Shown in pieces: positions 25,563 through 38,723 of a stretch of DNA of 64,000 nucleotides; position 1 is the stretch's first letter; each line of letters opens with the position of its first letter. Origin of the DNA: Chrysopilus asiliformis. Taxonomy: Eukaryota > Arthropoda > Insecta > Diptera > Rhagionidae. Under the pieces are notes generated by a model. That model had not been told where the DNA came from, searched no databases, and saw nothing but the letters and a program-made list of their open reading frames with translations. A program made the position numbers and the translations under genes. The stretch is taken from contig OZ035962.1 in NCBI GenBank assembly GCA_964034945.1, positions 97,817,784 through 97,881,783 of the forward strand. Direction: 5' to 3'.

Positions 25563-28500
25563 TAGTGACCTAAGTATCCGGTTAGTAAGAAATCCAAACA
25601 AAAATGTATCTAAGTACTCTTGCCATTTTATAAATCTGTTCCAAAACCATTCTCTGTTCTGAGCCTTCTTTTTTTCCGACACTGTAACATTTGTTAAACT
25701 TCAAGAAAAACAATTGTAAAGAAGTTCAAATTTAAATTTTCAATGCTTTCAACGATGTTTAACAGTTAATCCATGAACTTGTTGATATTTCGTCTAAATT
25801 TCAAACTAAAAATAAAATTAATGGTAGTCATGTTGAAAAATAATAAAATTCATTGAATTCATTTATCGCGTGTGGCCACAGAAATTGAATAAACAGCTGA
25901 AGGGATTAAAGTTATATTTGCATAGTTTCAATCATTCGCTATGAAAAGCCATTTTCCATGTTGAAATTGAATTCCCAAGGAGAAATAAAATCTGAAATAA
26001 TGGAATTTTGTGTATAGATTAAAGCATTTTCCGAGCCAACGATTTGTCAAGCAATTAATCTATGTTTCAGCTCTTTGTGCTATTCCCCAGATAATCATTA
26101 AGAAATACTTCCGACGAAAAAAGCGATAAATAGAAAACACCTTTGGAAAATTATGCAAATTTTATCAAAAGTCCGAATTTTTATGTATATATCGGGATAA
26201 ATTACACAAAAAAAACCAATTCAGTGGAATCAAGGGAAAAAGCAATTCCAGATTGTGAAAATTGATTTCAAAGGTCAACAACGCATGCGCGTATTGTCAT
26301 TATTATTATTATTTTTTTTCCAAATTTCTAGCATAATTTTTTCTTTCTTTTCTTTCACAATGACCTTAAAAATTTTGGTTCAATAGTGATTAGCATATTT
26401 CAGAATAACATGAAAATTTTGTCGTCTCCCAAAATATTTTTTATTCTGTTAGCCAAGAAGTGTTTAACATGAGGCACAGTCTTCATTTATCCCTGATGCT
26501 GGCTGTGTATTCCTATAGTTATATCCAGATTTTGTATACCTACATACAGCACTGTATCGATTTTTTGGTGGGTGGCCTCGAAAATTTCCATTTGAATGCT
26601 GCTCTTGGCAGCCATGGCGAGCGGAAAAAAAACGCCAGGCCACACCACACAGTGGAGCCAAAGTATCGAGTGCTCCTTGAATCCGGCCATGGTAAATTCC
26701 TGTTACGAAATTCAGAAGCGGGATAGGTAGGTACAAGCGCGTATGTGAAGTGATGATTGTAAATAATCTAAATAAAGGTATGATAAATAAGGCTATATGA
26801 AATATGCATATTTTCTTGTATTTTTCATATTGTACAAATGGATCTTGATATAAACTGCCTGTATAGTAGTCACACCTAACAATAGAATGAAAATCTCTCC
26901 AGTTCATCGTTTCGTTTCTTTTTTCTTCATACTTATTTCTTCGGATTGTTTTTTTTCCAACAGACAATAGCTCAATTGACTCCCCATTGCCACGTCCAAG
27001 GATAAGTTCAGTATCACTTCTTATGATCACTCATTGTTAGAAAGGAAAAAAAATAGATAAGGTGTTTGTGTAAATGTGGCCACATATCTATTTCTGTATT
27101 TGAATAGACTAAATATTGGATAAAATTGGGGCCACATTTTTGTAATTTGATGACATATGACATTTCATTCTGAGAGGATATTCTTTTTTTCTAAATAGTT
27201 ATCTCAGATTTTCACTTATAATTCATCAAAATTATTTTCTAAATAGAATCCAGGTCGTCGTTTGTTTTATTATATCTATAGTCTTTTTTATTTAAAAAAA
27301 ATGCTTTGAATCTGGATGGCTTTCTGGTTCTTTTAGCATCAAGATAATTCTATTCAATTGATGGGGTCTTTTCTATATCTTTTAACTCTTTCGTCGCTAG
27401 AATAGAATAAATTTTCAGGCTGAAGAAAACAAATTTGTGTGATTTAATTTTAGACCATCATCACAGCAACAATAAGAGGATTCTCATCTGAAGATGAATT
27501 TGAAATGAATCTAGAGTGAATAAAGAAGAAGCCTTTTTGGCTTGCCTCATACCAGAAATGTTCAATTCAATTATAATCCTATATATCAAAAAGGTTGTGA
27601 GGTTTACAGTGAAATTCTAAAAAGGAGGACGCTAGAAGAGTGGTTTCCTTTAAATTCTAGTGGACTTTCTTTCAATCAGGAAGTTTTCTAGAATAAAAGC
27701 GAAGTATTACTATATGTTTGTATGTTCGCTTAAAACTCGTGAAGCGCAACTTGTGTGCGTGATAGGAAGTCTGAAATGGAATATTAAGAAAATAAAACTA
27801 GATTTGGAATAAAACCAGGGAAAAACGAGAAAAACATTTAACAAATATGCACCGCAGGTGAAATTGTTAAACAGAATGCCGCGTAATGATTTAAATCAGG
27901 AACTCTACAGTCCAAATCGAAAAAAAACTTACTTTTTTTTGTTCTGTACGTTTCATAAATAATTGCAACGGAAATTGTAAAAAGATCAATAAAAAGAAAT
28001 GCGTTACAAGCAAAAAAAAAATGTGCCGCAGACAAAAAAATTTTTTTTTATCGCAATCCCTGGGACAAAAGTTTAGTTTCCGGGACGCCAGGATAACGTG
28101 CATAAATCCGGGAGTGTTTCGGTCATTCCGGAATGTATCGTCACCCTGTTCTTAACTCTAGCCCATATTATTCGCGAATCATCGCCTTGAGAGACAATAA
28201 TCAAAGTTTTGTTTTTTATTTTGAGACAAAAACTTTTTTAATTATTGTTTGAATGAAATACAATCAAGTATAATGCATAATTTTTCATAATAAACATGAT
28301 CTTATATGGGTTCTACTATATACGATCTGACATATACGGGCCAGAATTTTTCAAATTGCACCACATATTTTTGTGTTGGTGTGGTTTTTCAATTCGACTG
28401 AATTTGTGGATCAGATGCTGTGATTTGACACTCTTATGATGATGGCACCACTCACTTTTCATATTCTCCGTTTTGATGTTATTTATAGTCAAGTGTCTTC

Positions 28501-31302
28501 AACTTGTTGTATCTTCTTTTTTATGTGATTTAAAATTTGAACAAAAGAAAAATAATGGAGAATGCTGAAAGACGAAAGAGCTCGAAGCCCTTGAGAATTT
28601 CAACACTATATAATGAAAAAAAAAGTCGGGGATGAATTCAGTGATACCGCATTGCGCAGATATTCAATTTGTATTGCATGCGTGCGCAGCATAAACATTA
28701 AATGTGAAAGAAGCATAAGTATGGTCGCATAAATGGCTCTACTATTTCATATTTCTATGATGTCAGTAGATATGAATCTATTTTGTTTATAAAGAGAAGA
28801 CGATATGATGCATCAAAGAGACAACATAAGATTCACCGTCATCTTCCGTAGAATCTGTAGAAGCATCAGTAGCAGCAGCAGCAGCAGCAATAGAAACAAC
28901 AGCACTAGCCAATAGTAAAAGCAGGTCTTTTGAAAGATGCACGGTTCACAAATTGAATGGAATGAAAGGGATTTTCCGAAAGATTTCAATTTTAGATTTA
29001 CTTAAGGATCCTTTCCGTCCCTTTATATGAAAGGGTTAATTGGGGTAATTAATTTTAATCTCTGTGTGCGCGTTCGTCCTTATCAGACACTATTAGCAAT
29101 AGCTGATGGTGTGTGTCTTTGGGAAATTGAACCGAACTAACACCGCCATTGTTCTCATATAGATAAATAGATAGATAGAATTGAAAAAAAGAACGAATGC
29201 CATGCCGTGTGTTGAAAAGAATTTTCTTTTTTTTTAATCTATATTTTTTATCTTTTTTTTTTGGGGGCTTTTTTCCGATATCGATGGGTGGTCTTGTTGT
29301 CTATCTATTGGCATTGAGAGGAATATATGTTTTGATAATAAACCAGTATTAGGAATTATATATTTTTTCGCTTCCAAACTACACATAAAGCGAACCGATC
29401 TGAAAACTAATGTGAGTTGAACTGAAGGTTATTATTATTTCGTGCTAAGAGGATATTTAAGGAGTGTGAAGAACCTGTATGGAACTATAGTAAAGTCGTC
29501 TATATTATTGTGGTTATAATATATAGCGGTTGATTGTAGTATAGTTCAACTCCATAAGCGGTAAATTGCTTTTCGCTTTTCCCATCATATTTTCCAACTA
29601 GTATATTGCATTCCTCATTCATTGTTGCACAGCAAGTTAAATAAGTTTTCCACCGATTCGATGTTTGTTCGTGAAGACGCCGCGCCAATGCTGACGAAGG
29701 AAGCTTTTGCGTGCCGTCGTATCTGGGAAAAGCGTTTTCATAACTTCGTTTTTCATATCGAAATAGAATTGAAAAGAATTTTGATTCGTGTTATCGATAA
29801 GTTTTGTTCGATTCTGTTCCCTTCATTTCGATGAAATCGAGCAAGAAAATTTTGTTCCATTTATTAATCAAGTTTTTGTTACGTCCTTTTCTATGTTCCA
29901 TTATAATTTATTTGGTTCTATTTAGTTTCGTTTCAATTCCATCCAATTATATCCAGTGATGATATTTCGGAAATTTCAATACGCGCAATTTATATTGCAA
30001 TGACCTTTTGTGTCCGAGTATAATCAATATTTTAGTCAACTTGTAGTTTCAAATGAAAAACTTTATAAATTCCACAATATTCAGATATGTTTTATGGAAA
30101 ATTTGTTTTCTAGCAATTTTCTAGTATTCTAATTGAAAAGTACAAAACTACAATTAAAAGATAAAAGTTGGTCCTTTTACAACAGTTTGCTATCCGTTTT
30201 CCCCAATCGCTTTTACCCTTCGCTCATTTCTACATTTACCTCTGTAACAATTTTGTCTATCCGTCTCGCTTTATTCCCATCATGAAAACTTTTAACAAAA
30301 CTACCTAAATACTTTTTCGAATTGTTCCTAAATTCAAAAGCTATTTAGTCGTTTCATGTAGTTTTTAGTTTTTGATAACTATTGTGAAAATATGACTGTT
30401 TTGAAAAGTTCTCCATCTTCAAAATCCTTTTGTTGTAATTATTATATTTTATGATGAAAAATTGTTATTTAAATAGGAAAGTATTTCAAGATATAAACTG
30501 GAAATTGTTGTGGTGTTTCAATCAAATTCAGATAAATTACGAAAATTCCAGTTAAACATGGAAAACATTTCCATTTAGTAAATTACTTTAAAAAGATTCT
30601 TTTCAATTTTTCTATACTTGTCAAAGGAAGAAGTGAAAGAATTATACTTCGTGACTAGACTTTAATTAATTTCAAACATGTTTGTGGTAACTACTCAAAT
30701 TAATTGATGGTATTTCTTCCTGTGCGTAGAGGAAAAAAAATCTACAGTGGGGTTTGTAGTGGAAATCGGAAGTTGTTCTTATAATAGAAGATATCTATTA
30801 TTGTTTAAAGTAAACAAACAGTCAATTTCAGGGTTCAAGGATAAATTAGAAAAATGAAATGACGAAATTTACGAGTAGAGTTCAATATTCATTTCTTAAA
30901 TAAATTAAAAACAAGTACTTGTGTGTCAATACTCAAGATTATCACAGATAAAAATTCTCTTTTAATAAATATAATTTCTATTTAGAAAATTTTTTTCGTT
31001 TTTTTTTATTTGTAAGATTAGATTAAACAAACATTTTTGTCAGGTTACTATACATATCAATTCAGTTCGAATTTAACCAAAGTGTTTTTAAGATGATTCA
31101 TGCAAAAGTGATCAATTGACCTAGTTTTGAATTGATTATATTTGCCCGCTTCGAACTTAATCATTAGTTATCAAATTTGATAACCTTAAAGAAATGTTCA
31201 TTACCATATAATATATTTTTAGAACTCATTTTTCCTACATTTGTGCAATTTCTTAAGATATAACAAAAACTTAAGAAAAACCATAATTACGGAAGGTCAT
31301 TC
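25563..31302. other. Long stretch without a supported gene
   Basis: I find no convincing gene. The minus-strand frame at 26464-27030 (188 codons) is the longest in the window, but it shows no domain I recognise, and a shorter minus frame overlaps it in another register at 26487-26690. The motif ATGYRCCGCAGRYRAAA occurs at about 27848 and 28021. A (CAG)n-type run lies at about 28870-28890. T-rich runs occur near 29228-29270 and 30988-31010. Confidence 0.45.
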
Positions 31303-31495
31303 GTCAAATACTCTATAAGACGAGAGACAACATGAAAAAATACTGTTTGTATGGGGGGAATAAGAAGTTGTCCGAGAAATATTTTTAAATTTTCGTTTTT
31401 GGAAGGCTAATTTATAGAACGGGCAAAATCGGACGATTGCTTCCTCCATTCCGTCATAACTCATCCATACATCAAAATACAATCTTTCTCCTACA
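31303..31495 (+). mobile_element. Degenerate HINE-like relic beside copy 2 of family A
   Basis: Although eroded, the order of family A/A2 sequence is visible: TCAAATACTCTATAAGACGA, then CGTTTTTGGAAGGCTAA (compare CGTTTTTCGTAAAATGCGAG and GGCTAAGTTCG), GGGCAAAATCGGACGATT, and CATACATCAAAATACAATC. The (GTCY)n array is missing. It lies 25 bp upstream of the complete copy at 31521. Confidence 0.5.
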
Positions 31496-31520
31496 TCGAA
31501 ATTCAATCATTGTAGGTTTT

Positions 31521-32259
31521 TTATACCCGTATGGTGAAACCAAAGGGTATATTAGATTTGCCTTACGGTTTGTAACGCCAAGATCCCGTCATCACACCAA
31601 AAAATGAATTACACCAGTGTGTTTAGAATGATAAAAAACGTTGAATTTAGCATGTCCGTCCATCTGTCCATCCGTCTGTCCGTCCGTCTGTCCGTCCGTC
31701 TGTCCGTCCGTCTGTCCGTCCGTCTGTCCGTCCGTCTGTCCGTCCGTCTGTCCGTCTGTCCGTCTGTCCGTCTGTCCGTCTGTCCGTCCGTCTGTCCGTC
31801 TGTCCGTCTGTCCGTCTGTCCGCCTGTCCGTCTGTCCGTCTGTCCGTCCGTCCGTCTGTGGCGCGGATTTCGGGCGCACGGATTGAGCTACAGACTTGAA
31901 ATTTTGCGCAGATCCGTTTTTCGTAAAATGCGAGGCTAAGTTCGTTAATGGGGAAAAATGGACCATTAGGGGAGTACCCCCCATACGAACGAAAACGTTT
32001 TTTTGCGAATATCTCAAAAACGGTGCATCTTACCAAAAAAGTCCAAAAGTTAAAAAAAAAGAACAAAAGTTATTTAGGATATGATTCTACATAAAACTCC
32101 CATACATCAAAATCCGATTGGAATAAATTTTAAAAAATCTTATTGAAAAGTTTGACTTCAAAGTGGAATTTTGGTACAACTGTTCGAATTTTGATACGAA
32201 TATCACCATACGGGTCTCCAATGATTGCCAGAATGGCAATTATAGCTTTTGTTATGTTT
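31521..32259 (+). mobile_element. HINE-like element, family A, copy 2, with expanded (GTCY)n
   Basis: The structure matches copy 1: ACCCGTATGGTG at 31525-31536, CACCATACGGGT at 32204-32215, hairpin ATTGCCAGAATGGCAAT near the 3' end, and terminal GTTATGTTT. It is about 180 bp longer than the others because of the tetranucleotide array. The overlapping open frames across 31592-32066 on both strands, including a plus frame of SVCPSVRL repeats, are produced by translating the array and are not genes. Confidence 0.85.
31654..31859 (+). repeat. (GTCY)n microsatellite, about 51 units
   Basis: An almost uninterrupted run of GTCC and GTCT tetranucleotides inside the HINE-like copy. Sister copies carry about 8 to 17 units (51308-51841, 2514-3073, 47789-48362, 48539-49113). 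GTCC/GTCT order is semi-regular (GTCCGTCCGTCT repeated early, GTCTGTCC later), which suggests growth by unequal exchange or slippage in blocks. Confidence 0.95.
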
Positions 32260-32420
32260 TTATTTTGCCCTGCTATAAATGAAAGAATTGTGTTCATGAC
32301 GGAGATCGACTCGAGAACGGGGGAGAAATTTTCTGATCAGTACGAAATTTGTTTCAATTAAAATTGTGAGGATGTCCGTGTATCTGTCTGTCGGTCTGGC
32401 GATCTGTCTGTCCGTTTTTT
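32260..32420. repeat. Separate (GTCY)n-containing fragment
   Basis: Directly after the HINE-like copy lies CTATAAATGAAAGAATTGTG and, at about 32372-32420, an imperfect GTCY array (ATCTGTCTGTCGGTCTGGCG and following). The flanking sequence does not match family A, so it is either a different repeat family or a diverged fragment. Confidence 0.45.
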
Positions 32421-32550
32421 TTGGTTCATGAAATTCGGTATTCTAAAACAAAAATGTTGATATAAAGAAAACGAACATCGTGAAAATTGCAATAAAATTG
32501 TCGAGTTTATATAAAAAGACGCATTTAAGAACAGAAAATTTTCACTCTAA

Positions 32551-32617
32551 AATTGACTGTTTTTGTCATTAAAATCGACTACTTTAGTGCCTTTTTACAC
32601 TTCTTTCTCTGTAGGTA
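32551..32617. mobile_element. Possible broken copy of CACTA-like MITE K2
   Basis: AAATCGACTACTTTAGTG is close to the reverse complement of the AAAGTAGTCGATTTTGAC segment of K2 (16106-16123), and TTCTTTCTCTGTAG resembles the K2 right end. Only one end is seen. Confidence 0.3.
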
Positions 32618-34541
32618 TCTTTTCACATTGACCATTTCGAAAACTTCCCAAAAACTACACAGAATAATTTTAATTAAATTTTTGCGACACTTGATGACTT
32701 TCCTAATGAAGGTATGGTAACAGTTTTGCTATCAATTTACATAAGAAGCAACTTGTTTTATTAAAACAATTTTACCAGCCGAATTTCACCCAACATTATT
32801 AAAATACAACAGGATAAACTGATTTTGGAATGAACGTATCTTATTTGGGAAATTTGATACTTCCTTTTTGAACAGATTTTCACAGAAAAAAATTTTTCTC
32901 GGCACGAAATTGTCACCTGAAAGCAATGGAAAAGCATTGTCAGCATTCTTTGTAAAAAGGGAGATTTTTACATTAGGGACTAATAAGCGCACATTGACAA
33001 TAACTTCAAAGTAATAACAGTGAACAACCGGTTCTATGCTCCTAAGAAGGTACCATAAAGACACTCAAAACCCTAAAAGCCGTCTTTACCTTTTCTAAAT
33101 GAAAAAAAAACGATGCGCTCGGTTATCAAACACCATTTTCGGAGGTAAAGAATGAAATTCAAAGAATTTTCGTTAAACAATGACATTCGTTTTGTAGAAA
33201 TCTTCAATTTGTGTAAACAGTGAAAATTCATAGATGCATTCAAGAAAATTTAAAAAAAAGGCATCCCGTAAACAAGAATCAAGGCTGGAGACGAAACCTA
33301 TTTAGACGATTTTATCTAATGTAGCGCCATAAATCTTTCAATAAGATGCGCAAACAGTACATGGAACTAATCAACCTGGAATTGAGGTGCCATTTATCTT
33401 TAGGTCCTAGAATTCGTGATGAAATCCCTACCTATACCCACACGAAAATGCATATAAAGAAGAACGATGCAAGACGACATGAAAAACGACACTGACATGT
33501 TGAACAAGTCTCAATAAGATGGCAAGGATAATTTTTATTTAATGTTTTTATGAATCCTTATCCCTGAGGAAATGTCGAACTGAGAACTTAGAGTTGATAA
33601 CTAAGAAACACATGAAGACGAAGAGGACCTTGTAGCAGTCAGTCAGTTATATTTGATCCTTGGCGGCATCATATGTCACCATAAAGGTCACATGACCATT
33701 CTGTGTATTTAGGACAAGTTTGGAGTGAGTCGGTGTGTGTGGTTTTTTTTCGAAATGTATTCTGTACAATTTGCGTTTTTAATGTTCTGCTTTTTCTCAA
33801 ATATATGTCTTAAAAAGGAAAAAGCATTTTTCTGACCTGACTGACTTGTCGCCTGGGTTAGAAATACGGAGCAGTCATACTCACATCCGTATCAGGATAT
33901 AATAATATATGGATAAGGCGAGTTCGTGTTTTTCGAGGAATTTTCATTTCATTTCGTTTTTATTTCACTTTTTTAAAAATTCCATCATCTGTTTCAGTTT
34001 TTATTTCGCAGTGTCCAAACTAAAAATTCCATCGTGTTACATGCTAGATACTGTGTAATTTCAAGTGTTTGTGTGAATGTTGAGAAATGTGTGTAACCGA
34101 AAAAATATATATAGATGCCAGTATTTTATGCTATATATGAAATACGAACGAAATATGATACCACTCAAGCATAATAACATAATAAAAAAGCCATTTCCCT
34201 TGTGTTCCTTATAGCATATACGAATATACCAGAGTAAATATATCTTAAAGCGGATGTCCTTATCTCTAATACAAATTTTTCTTCATATTTTGCCTGTTTT
34301 TCCCAAGTCGCATTCGCTTTCATTTTCGTTTATTTTATTATCAAAAAATTGTTATTTTTCGTTGTTGGTATTTCTCGACGCTCCGTTTGGCTTCACTTAA
34401 CTTGACAATTTTGTTTTATATTCACCAGCTATACATATTTTTATGCGGAATTATTTTTTTTTGTACCATATCTGGGTTATGGTCGAAACACGGGACCAAT
34501 CATAATGAAAATAGGCTACACTATAACATTTATGTATTTAC
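32618..34541. other. Non-coding stretch, nothing recognised
   Basis: No supported gene. If the candidate exon at 34542-34629 is real, this stretch would be the start of its first intron, since the gene would run towards lower coordinates. I could not identify a second exon here. Confidence 0.4.
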
Positions 34542-34629
34542 CTCCTCCTCGGCCACGTTGAACAACTCCACGTAGTACTCCATTATTGTCGCGACATTCT
34601 AATGTTGTTTCGAATTCATATGGATTCAT
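34542..34629 (-). CDS. Candidate first coding exon on the minus strand (unrecognised protein)
   Basis: Starting from the ATG whose complement lies at 34627-34629, the minus strand reads MNPYEFETTLECRDNNGVLR and nine further residues ending VVQRGRGG. It then meets GGTAAATA, a good splice donor. The context before the ATG has A at -3. The 88 bp are clearly richer in GC than both flanks, and the residues look protein-like (Arg/Gly/Val-rich rather than AT-driven Phe/Lys/Ile/Asn). The donor would leave a phase-1 intron. I do not recognise the protein. A 29-codon open frame can arise by chance, so this is tentative; the upstream CpG-containing block (about 35170-35420) would suit a 5' leader or promoter. 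Confidence 0.35.
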
Positions 34630-36650
34630 AGTTCCTTAAAACACATTCGATTTAATTTGTACGCGAAAAATAATAATAAGAAAAAAATTAAATAAACAAA
34701 ATAAGGATATTGTTAATCCTTGTCCGATTTCAATATGCTTCCGTTGAAGTATTTTTCTAATGGAAACTTTTTCGACACACACAGAATTTCACTTTAAGGA
34801 TATTTCCTATTTATTTGATTTAATTTTTCCAATGATTGCCATTTGGTAATTTTTCTTTCTTATCAAAACAACTCACACTTAATTTTTTTTCCAAAAAAAC
34901 ATAATCGTCACATTCTTAGCTCGTCGTTACAAAAATCATAAACGATAGCGCAATGTAAAAACAAACATAAGCGATGTTAAAATTTCTTAATGACAACAGA
35001 AAATTTCCCTTCTTAATCCGCAGCACCGTTGATTGGAAAAATAAAAATAAAATCAAACCATTGTTGGAGAAAAAAAAAACGAGGAAAATTATTGATAACG
35101 AAAAGGACGAAAGCAAAAAATCACCTAATCATGTTTCAAATTGATTTTTACTTGATCGAAATTAACCGCTTTTTGTTAAACACTTCATTCCCTTCGATTT
35201 TTTCTTTCGTTGAAGAGGAAGCAATCACAATTCCTGCGAAAACGAGCGACCGTGAACCCAAAAATAACGAAACGAAAGAAATACGATTTTCCGAGTGTTG
35301 ATGAGTTTTAAAGACGCCTGTTTTGCCTTGGGAGTTTTCTTCAATTTTCCGGATGTTTTCTTAATGCGGCCAGTGTCGGTGTCGATCGAATGACGAGCGG
35401 CTCAAGGACAAAAACGACAAATAGGTATAGTCGTTGTTATTTCTTTTTTTTCGTTTTTTTTAGTGTAAAATTGTGTTTATGTTGAAATTCCGGCACTGGT
35501 GTGAGATAATCGAACTGATACTCCACGAGGATCCCATAACAATCACTACGCACTGCACCAAATAAAAATTCTCACGGGACGCAGGAAAATCCAAAATGCA
35601 AGGCAAAACACTCCGTTTTTTCAAAATTGTTGAAAGCCAATCGTATTGGCCGCTAAATTTCAAAAACAAATATTATCTTCACCAAACTTCTTTTAAACGT
35701 AATGTGAAAAGTCGAGATTTTCTTATATAAAATCAGTAATCAATAAACGTTTTTCGCCTTAATAATATTTTCAAGAAAATTCAATTTCCCACGAATTATT
35801 TTTCTTAAGATATTCGCCGCGGTCGGTAATCTTAGCCAATGAGGAAGTTAACTCGCGTGCGGCCCAACTGGCCAAGCTATACTCAACGAAGCACGGTACC
35901 AAACTGATGCCAAGACATGGAAGCAATTCTTGCCTAGCCGACCAAGACGGAAAAGTCTCCGAGAATCCAAGCATATGATGGATAAATGTGGCTGGTGCTG
36001 ACGGCTTTTTGGTCACTTCCATATACGAGAGTTAATGTTTCAGATTGGATGGGATTCATGGTTGGAAATCGCGGTCATAGCATAACAAAACATCGAGCAC
36101 AATATATTGAACTCACTTGGGTAAACAATGTTATGCTCTCGGGAGAACAACAGCATCGACCTCTTGGAAACATAAGAACATGCTCGGTTCGAAGTGGCTA
36201 TGTTGCGCATACTCGCAATATACGACCAAAACCATCAATCTATTCACATGCAACATAACTACATTTGCATTTATGCTGCGTATTCGTATACGACCAGTCG
36301 ATGTTGTTTTCACTTAGTTTAGGGAATCCCTGCAGATGTAGTGATGCGAACAGATGTTGAAGTTGCTCACTCGCAGTGACGCATTTTCAGGAGTACACCG
36401 AGGATTCCTAAGGGATGATGCCAGGATTTAACCTCAATACCACTTTAGCTTCGGTTACTGCAAGCAGCGGTCATGGTTGCTCCCATGGACTTGAACTCGT
36501 CTCGGATTCTCATCGCACATACCACTGGAATATAGCGAAAAATGGGAATCTCCTTTTTCAGAGAGAATCCTTCCTCTCAAATATCCTTAAAGCCCAATTT
36601 CTACATCTACTGTGGAGACAAAACAACAGGCCAAGGGCACAATGATTATA
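34630..36650. other. Possible leader/promoter flank and a GC-elevated block
   Basis: 34630-35160 is AT-rich. 35170-35420 contains many CpG (for example ATGCGGCCAGTGTCGGTGTC). Read on the minus strand, it includes TCATTC, a match to the insect initiator consensus; this supports but does not prove a promoter. 35800-36620 is GC-elevated and has readable frames on both strands. On the plus strand around 35830-35965 the residues include ANEEVNSRAAQLAKLYSTKH, which looks protein-like but ends at a stop and has no partner sequence. It may be an old pseudogene, a non-coding exon or an unrecognised retroelement piece. Confidence 0.3.
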
Positions 36651-38723
36651 ACGAATAAGCATGTAAGAATGTGACTCTTAGCTCTGAGAAGCTTTCAGCA
36701 AAAGTAGGACATTCACAGTTAAGAGGAGCAGAGTCCCGTCAAATTTGCAAAAAAGAGAAAAAGGATAACGGATGAGAAGATTTTTCCGAAAATAGGTGTA
36801 AAAGCTTTCGTTTATTTCTTTAGTTGGAGCATTTTCGCTTTTAGAGTTTTTTTTTCTTTCTTTAATTTTGGTTTCCAGTCGTTAGCCCTTTTGGGGTCAT
36901 TTCAGTTTTTTTGGTATAAAGAAGTCATAAGGACATACTATACTCGATTACATGTTCGGATACGCGTGGTAATATTCATGTGTGCTTTTTTGTCGTTATA
37001 TGTATTACTTGACTGTAGAACTTTGTGATAGTAGCCGTTTTCCAAATGAAGTTCGCTCTGGACTTTTCGTCCTGCCGATTCGGCCATCATCACTAACGTT
37101 GTCGTACATCTCGTCTCTTCATCCGGTAATCGAAAATCATTTTCACAACAAAATTTATTCCAATCGCCCTTTCTAACCCCTATCCCTGGATAAATTCCCT
37201 TTTCGGTTGTCAGATTGACTGGTCCAGGCAAGGGGGGTAGAGGGAAGGAAAACTGCCCAATCCAGGGTGGACGACACGAACACCCGCAGTAGTTCTAAGC
37301 TGAAAAATTCCTTTTCGGGAGTTTTCTTGGTTGTTGGACTTTTGTTTGCGTTTGGCCCTATAAAATCCGAGTATGAGTATATCCAGTTTATGTTTATGTG
37401 TTTGTCCACTTTTCTTTTGTGCGATGATTTTTTTCCCTTTTCTCCCAATATTTTCCTTTCTTTTTCTTTACATTTTGATTTCTTATTTCTCGTTTTTTCT
37501 TTTTCTTTTTTTTTTTGTTCTTTATTTTACTGGTCTTCTGTTCTTTTGCAGGAGAGAAAAGTTGATAAGTTTGTTAAAAAGGATTTAAAAGGATTCAAGC
37601 AGTGTGGTGAGTGAGTTAATCGAATATTTGTTTGGATTTTTCCGTTTTGTAAATTGGACGGCATTATAGAGAGGTGGTGTGTAATGTGCGGGCTCGGGTT
37701 GGCTGCCTTTCTAACTTGATGGGGTTAAAGAGTATAAAAAAGATTTTTTTTCCCTATAAATATAATAATAAAAAAATACGTATTTTTACCAGGATAGAAA
37801 AAATGAAGAAAGTTTAGTGGAAGGCGGGGCTGCGGAGGGGAAAGTAACCAAAAGGAAAAACGGAAAGGTCTTCACTTCGGTTACGTCTTAACGGAGGAGG
37901 GATCACTGGACCTTAGAAATTTTCATGGAAGATTGAGTTTTTTATGCCATTCTAGCAAACAATATAAAATATTGGCAAAAGTTGAAAATAAACGAATGAA
38001 AGGATGAGAATTTACCAAGAAGGAGCATAAGTAAAGCTGTATTTCTTCAGATTTTAGGTACATTTTTCTTCAATCTACTAATATAACTCCAAATAATCAC
38101 AAAAAAAAATCCTTTTCCTCTTTTATTTGTTGTATACATATATATTTTTAAATTTTATTTAGAATGTTTTATGAATACAGACGATAGAATGATGAAGATA
38201 AGAAACTTTAATAATGTAGGAATTTTATTTTGCAGATACAACATAGTTATTTAAGACATTGTGATTAAATATTATTGCATGATGTCATGATTTTGTACAT
38301 TCAATTCTAGTATTAATACTTGGGTTATCGATAATTATCTTTAATTGATAATAAGGTTAGATTTTTTTTTTTAATTTTTATGATAACATGAAAAGTGCTT
38401 CATTATTTTATAACTTTTTGACTTTAATTTCAAGATTTTTACATTGGAATTATAAGAAAATAGATATGGTATCTTGATCGAAACGTAGTTGTGTTTTTCA
38501 AATAAATCAAGTATATTTTAGATGCAATGACGTTTAGATGAATAACGAAAAATCTATGAAATAAATATAATTGATAAAAGCGTAACGGGAGTAAAATCCA
38601 TTAAAAATTGGGAAAAGCGTCACGAAAGAAGAATGGGGGTCCTAAGAAGTGAAAATTGGTTCCATGTATTGTATAGACAGTCCTTAGGTTTAAGGAGAAT
38701 TTAATAACTTTAATGGCTCGTTA
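36651..38723. other. Stretch without a supported gene
   Basis: A minus-strand frame at 36938-37231 (97 codons) lies in moderately GC-rich sequence but matches nothing I know. T/C-rich DNA at about 37425-37550 generates Phe/Ser/Leu-rich frames on the plus strand that are composition artefacts. Confidence 0.45.

Noticed and set aside
26464..27030. The longest open frame in the window (188 codons, minus strand)
   Set aside because: No domain or motif recognised. A second minus frame overlaps it in another register, and a frame of this length is plausible by chance in 64 kb. It was kept only as a note in the interval entry.
31592..32066. Overlapping open frames of up to 141 codons with repeated SVCPSVRL or TDGRTDGQT residues
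   Set aside because: They are translations of the (GTCY)n microsatellite on both strands inside a HINE-like element. The same residues appear wherever the array occurs (2587-2845, 47999-48274, 48628-48864).
36938..37231. Minus-strand 97-codon frame in moderately GC-rich DNA
   Set aside because: No known domain and no supporting signals; it could be chance.
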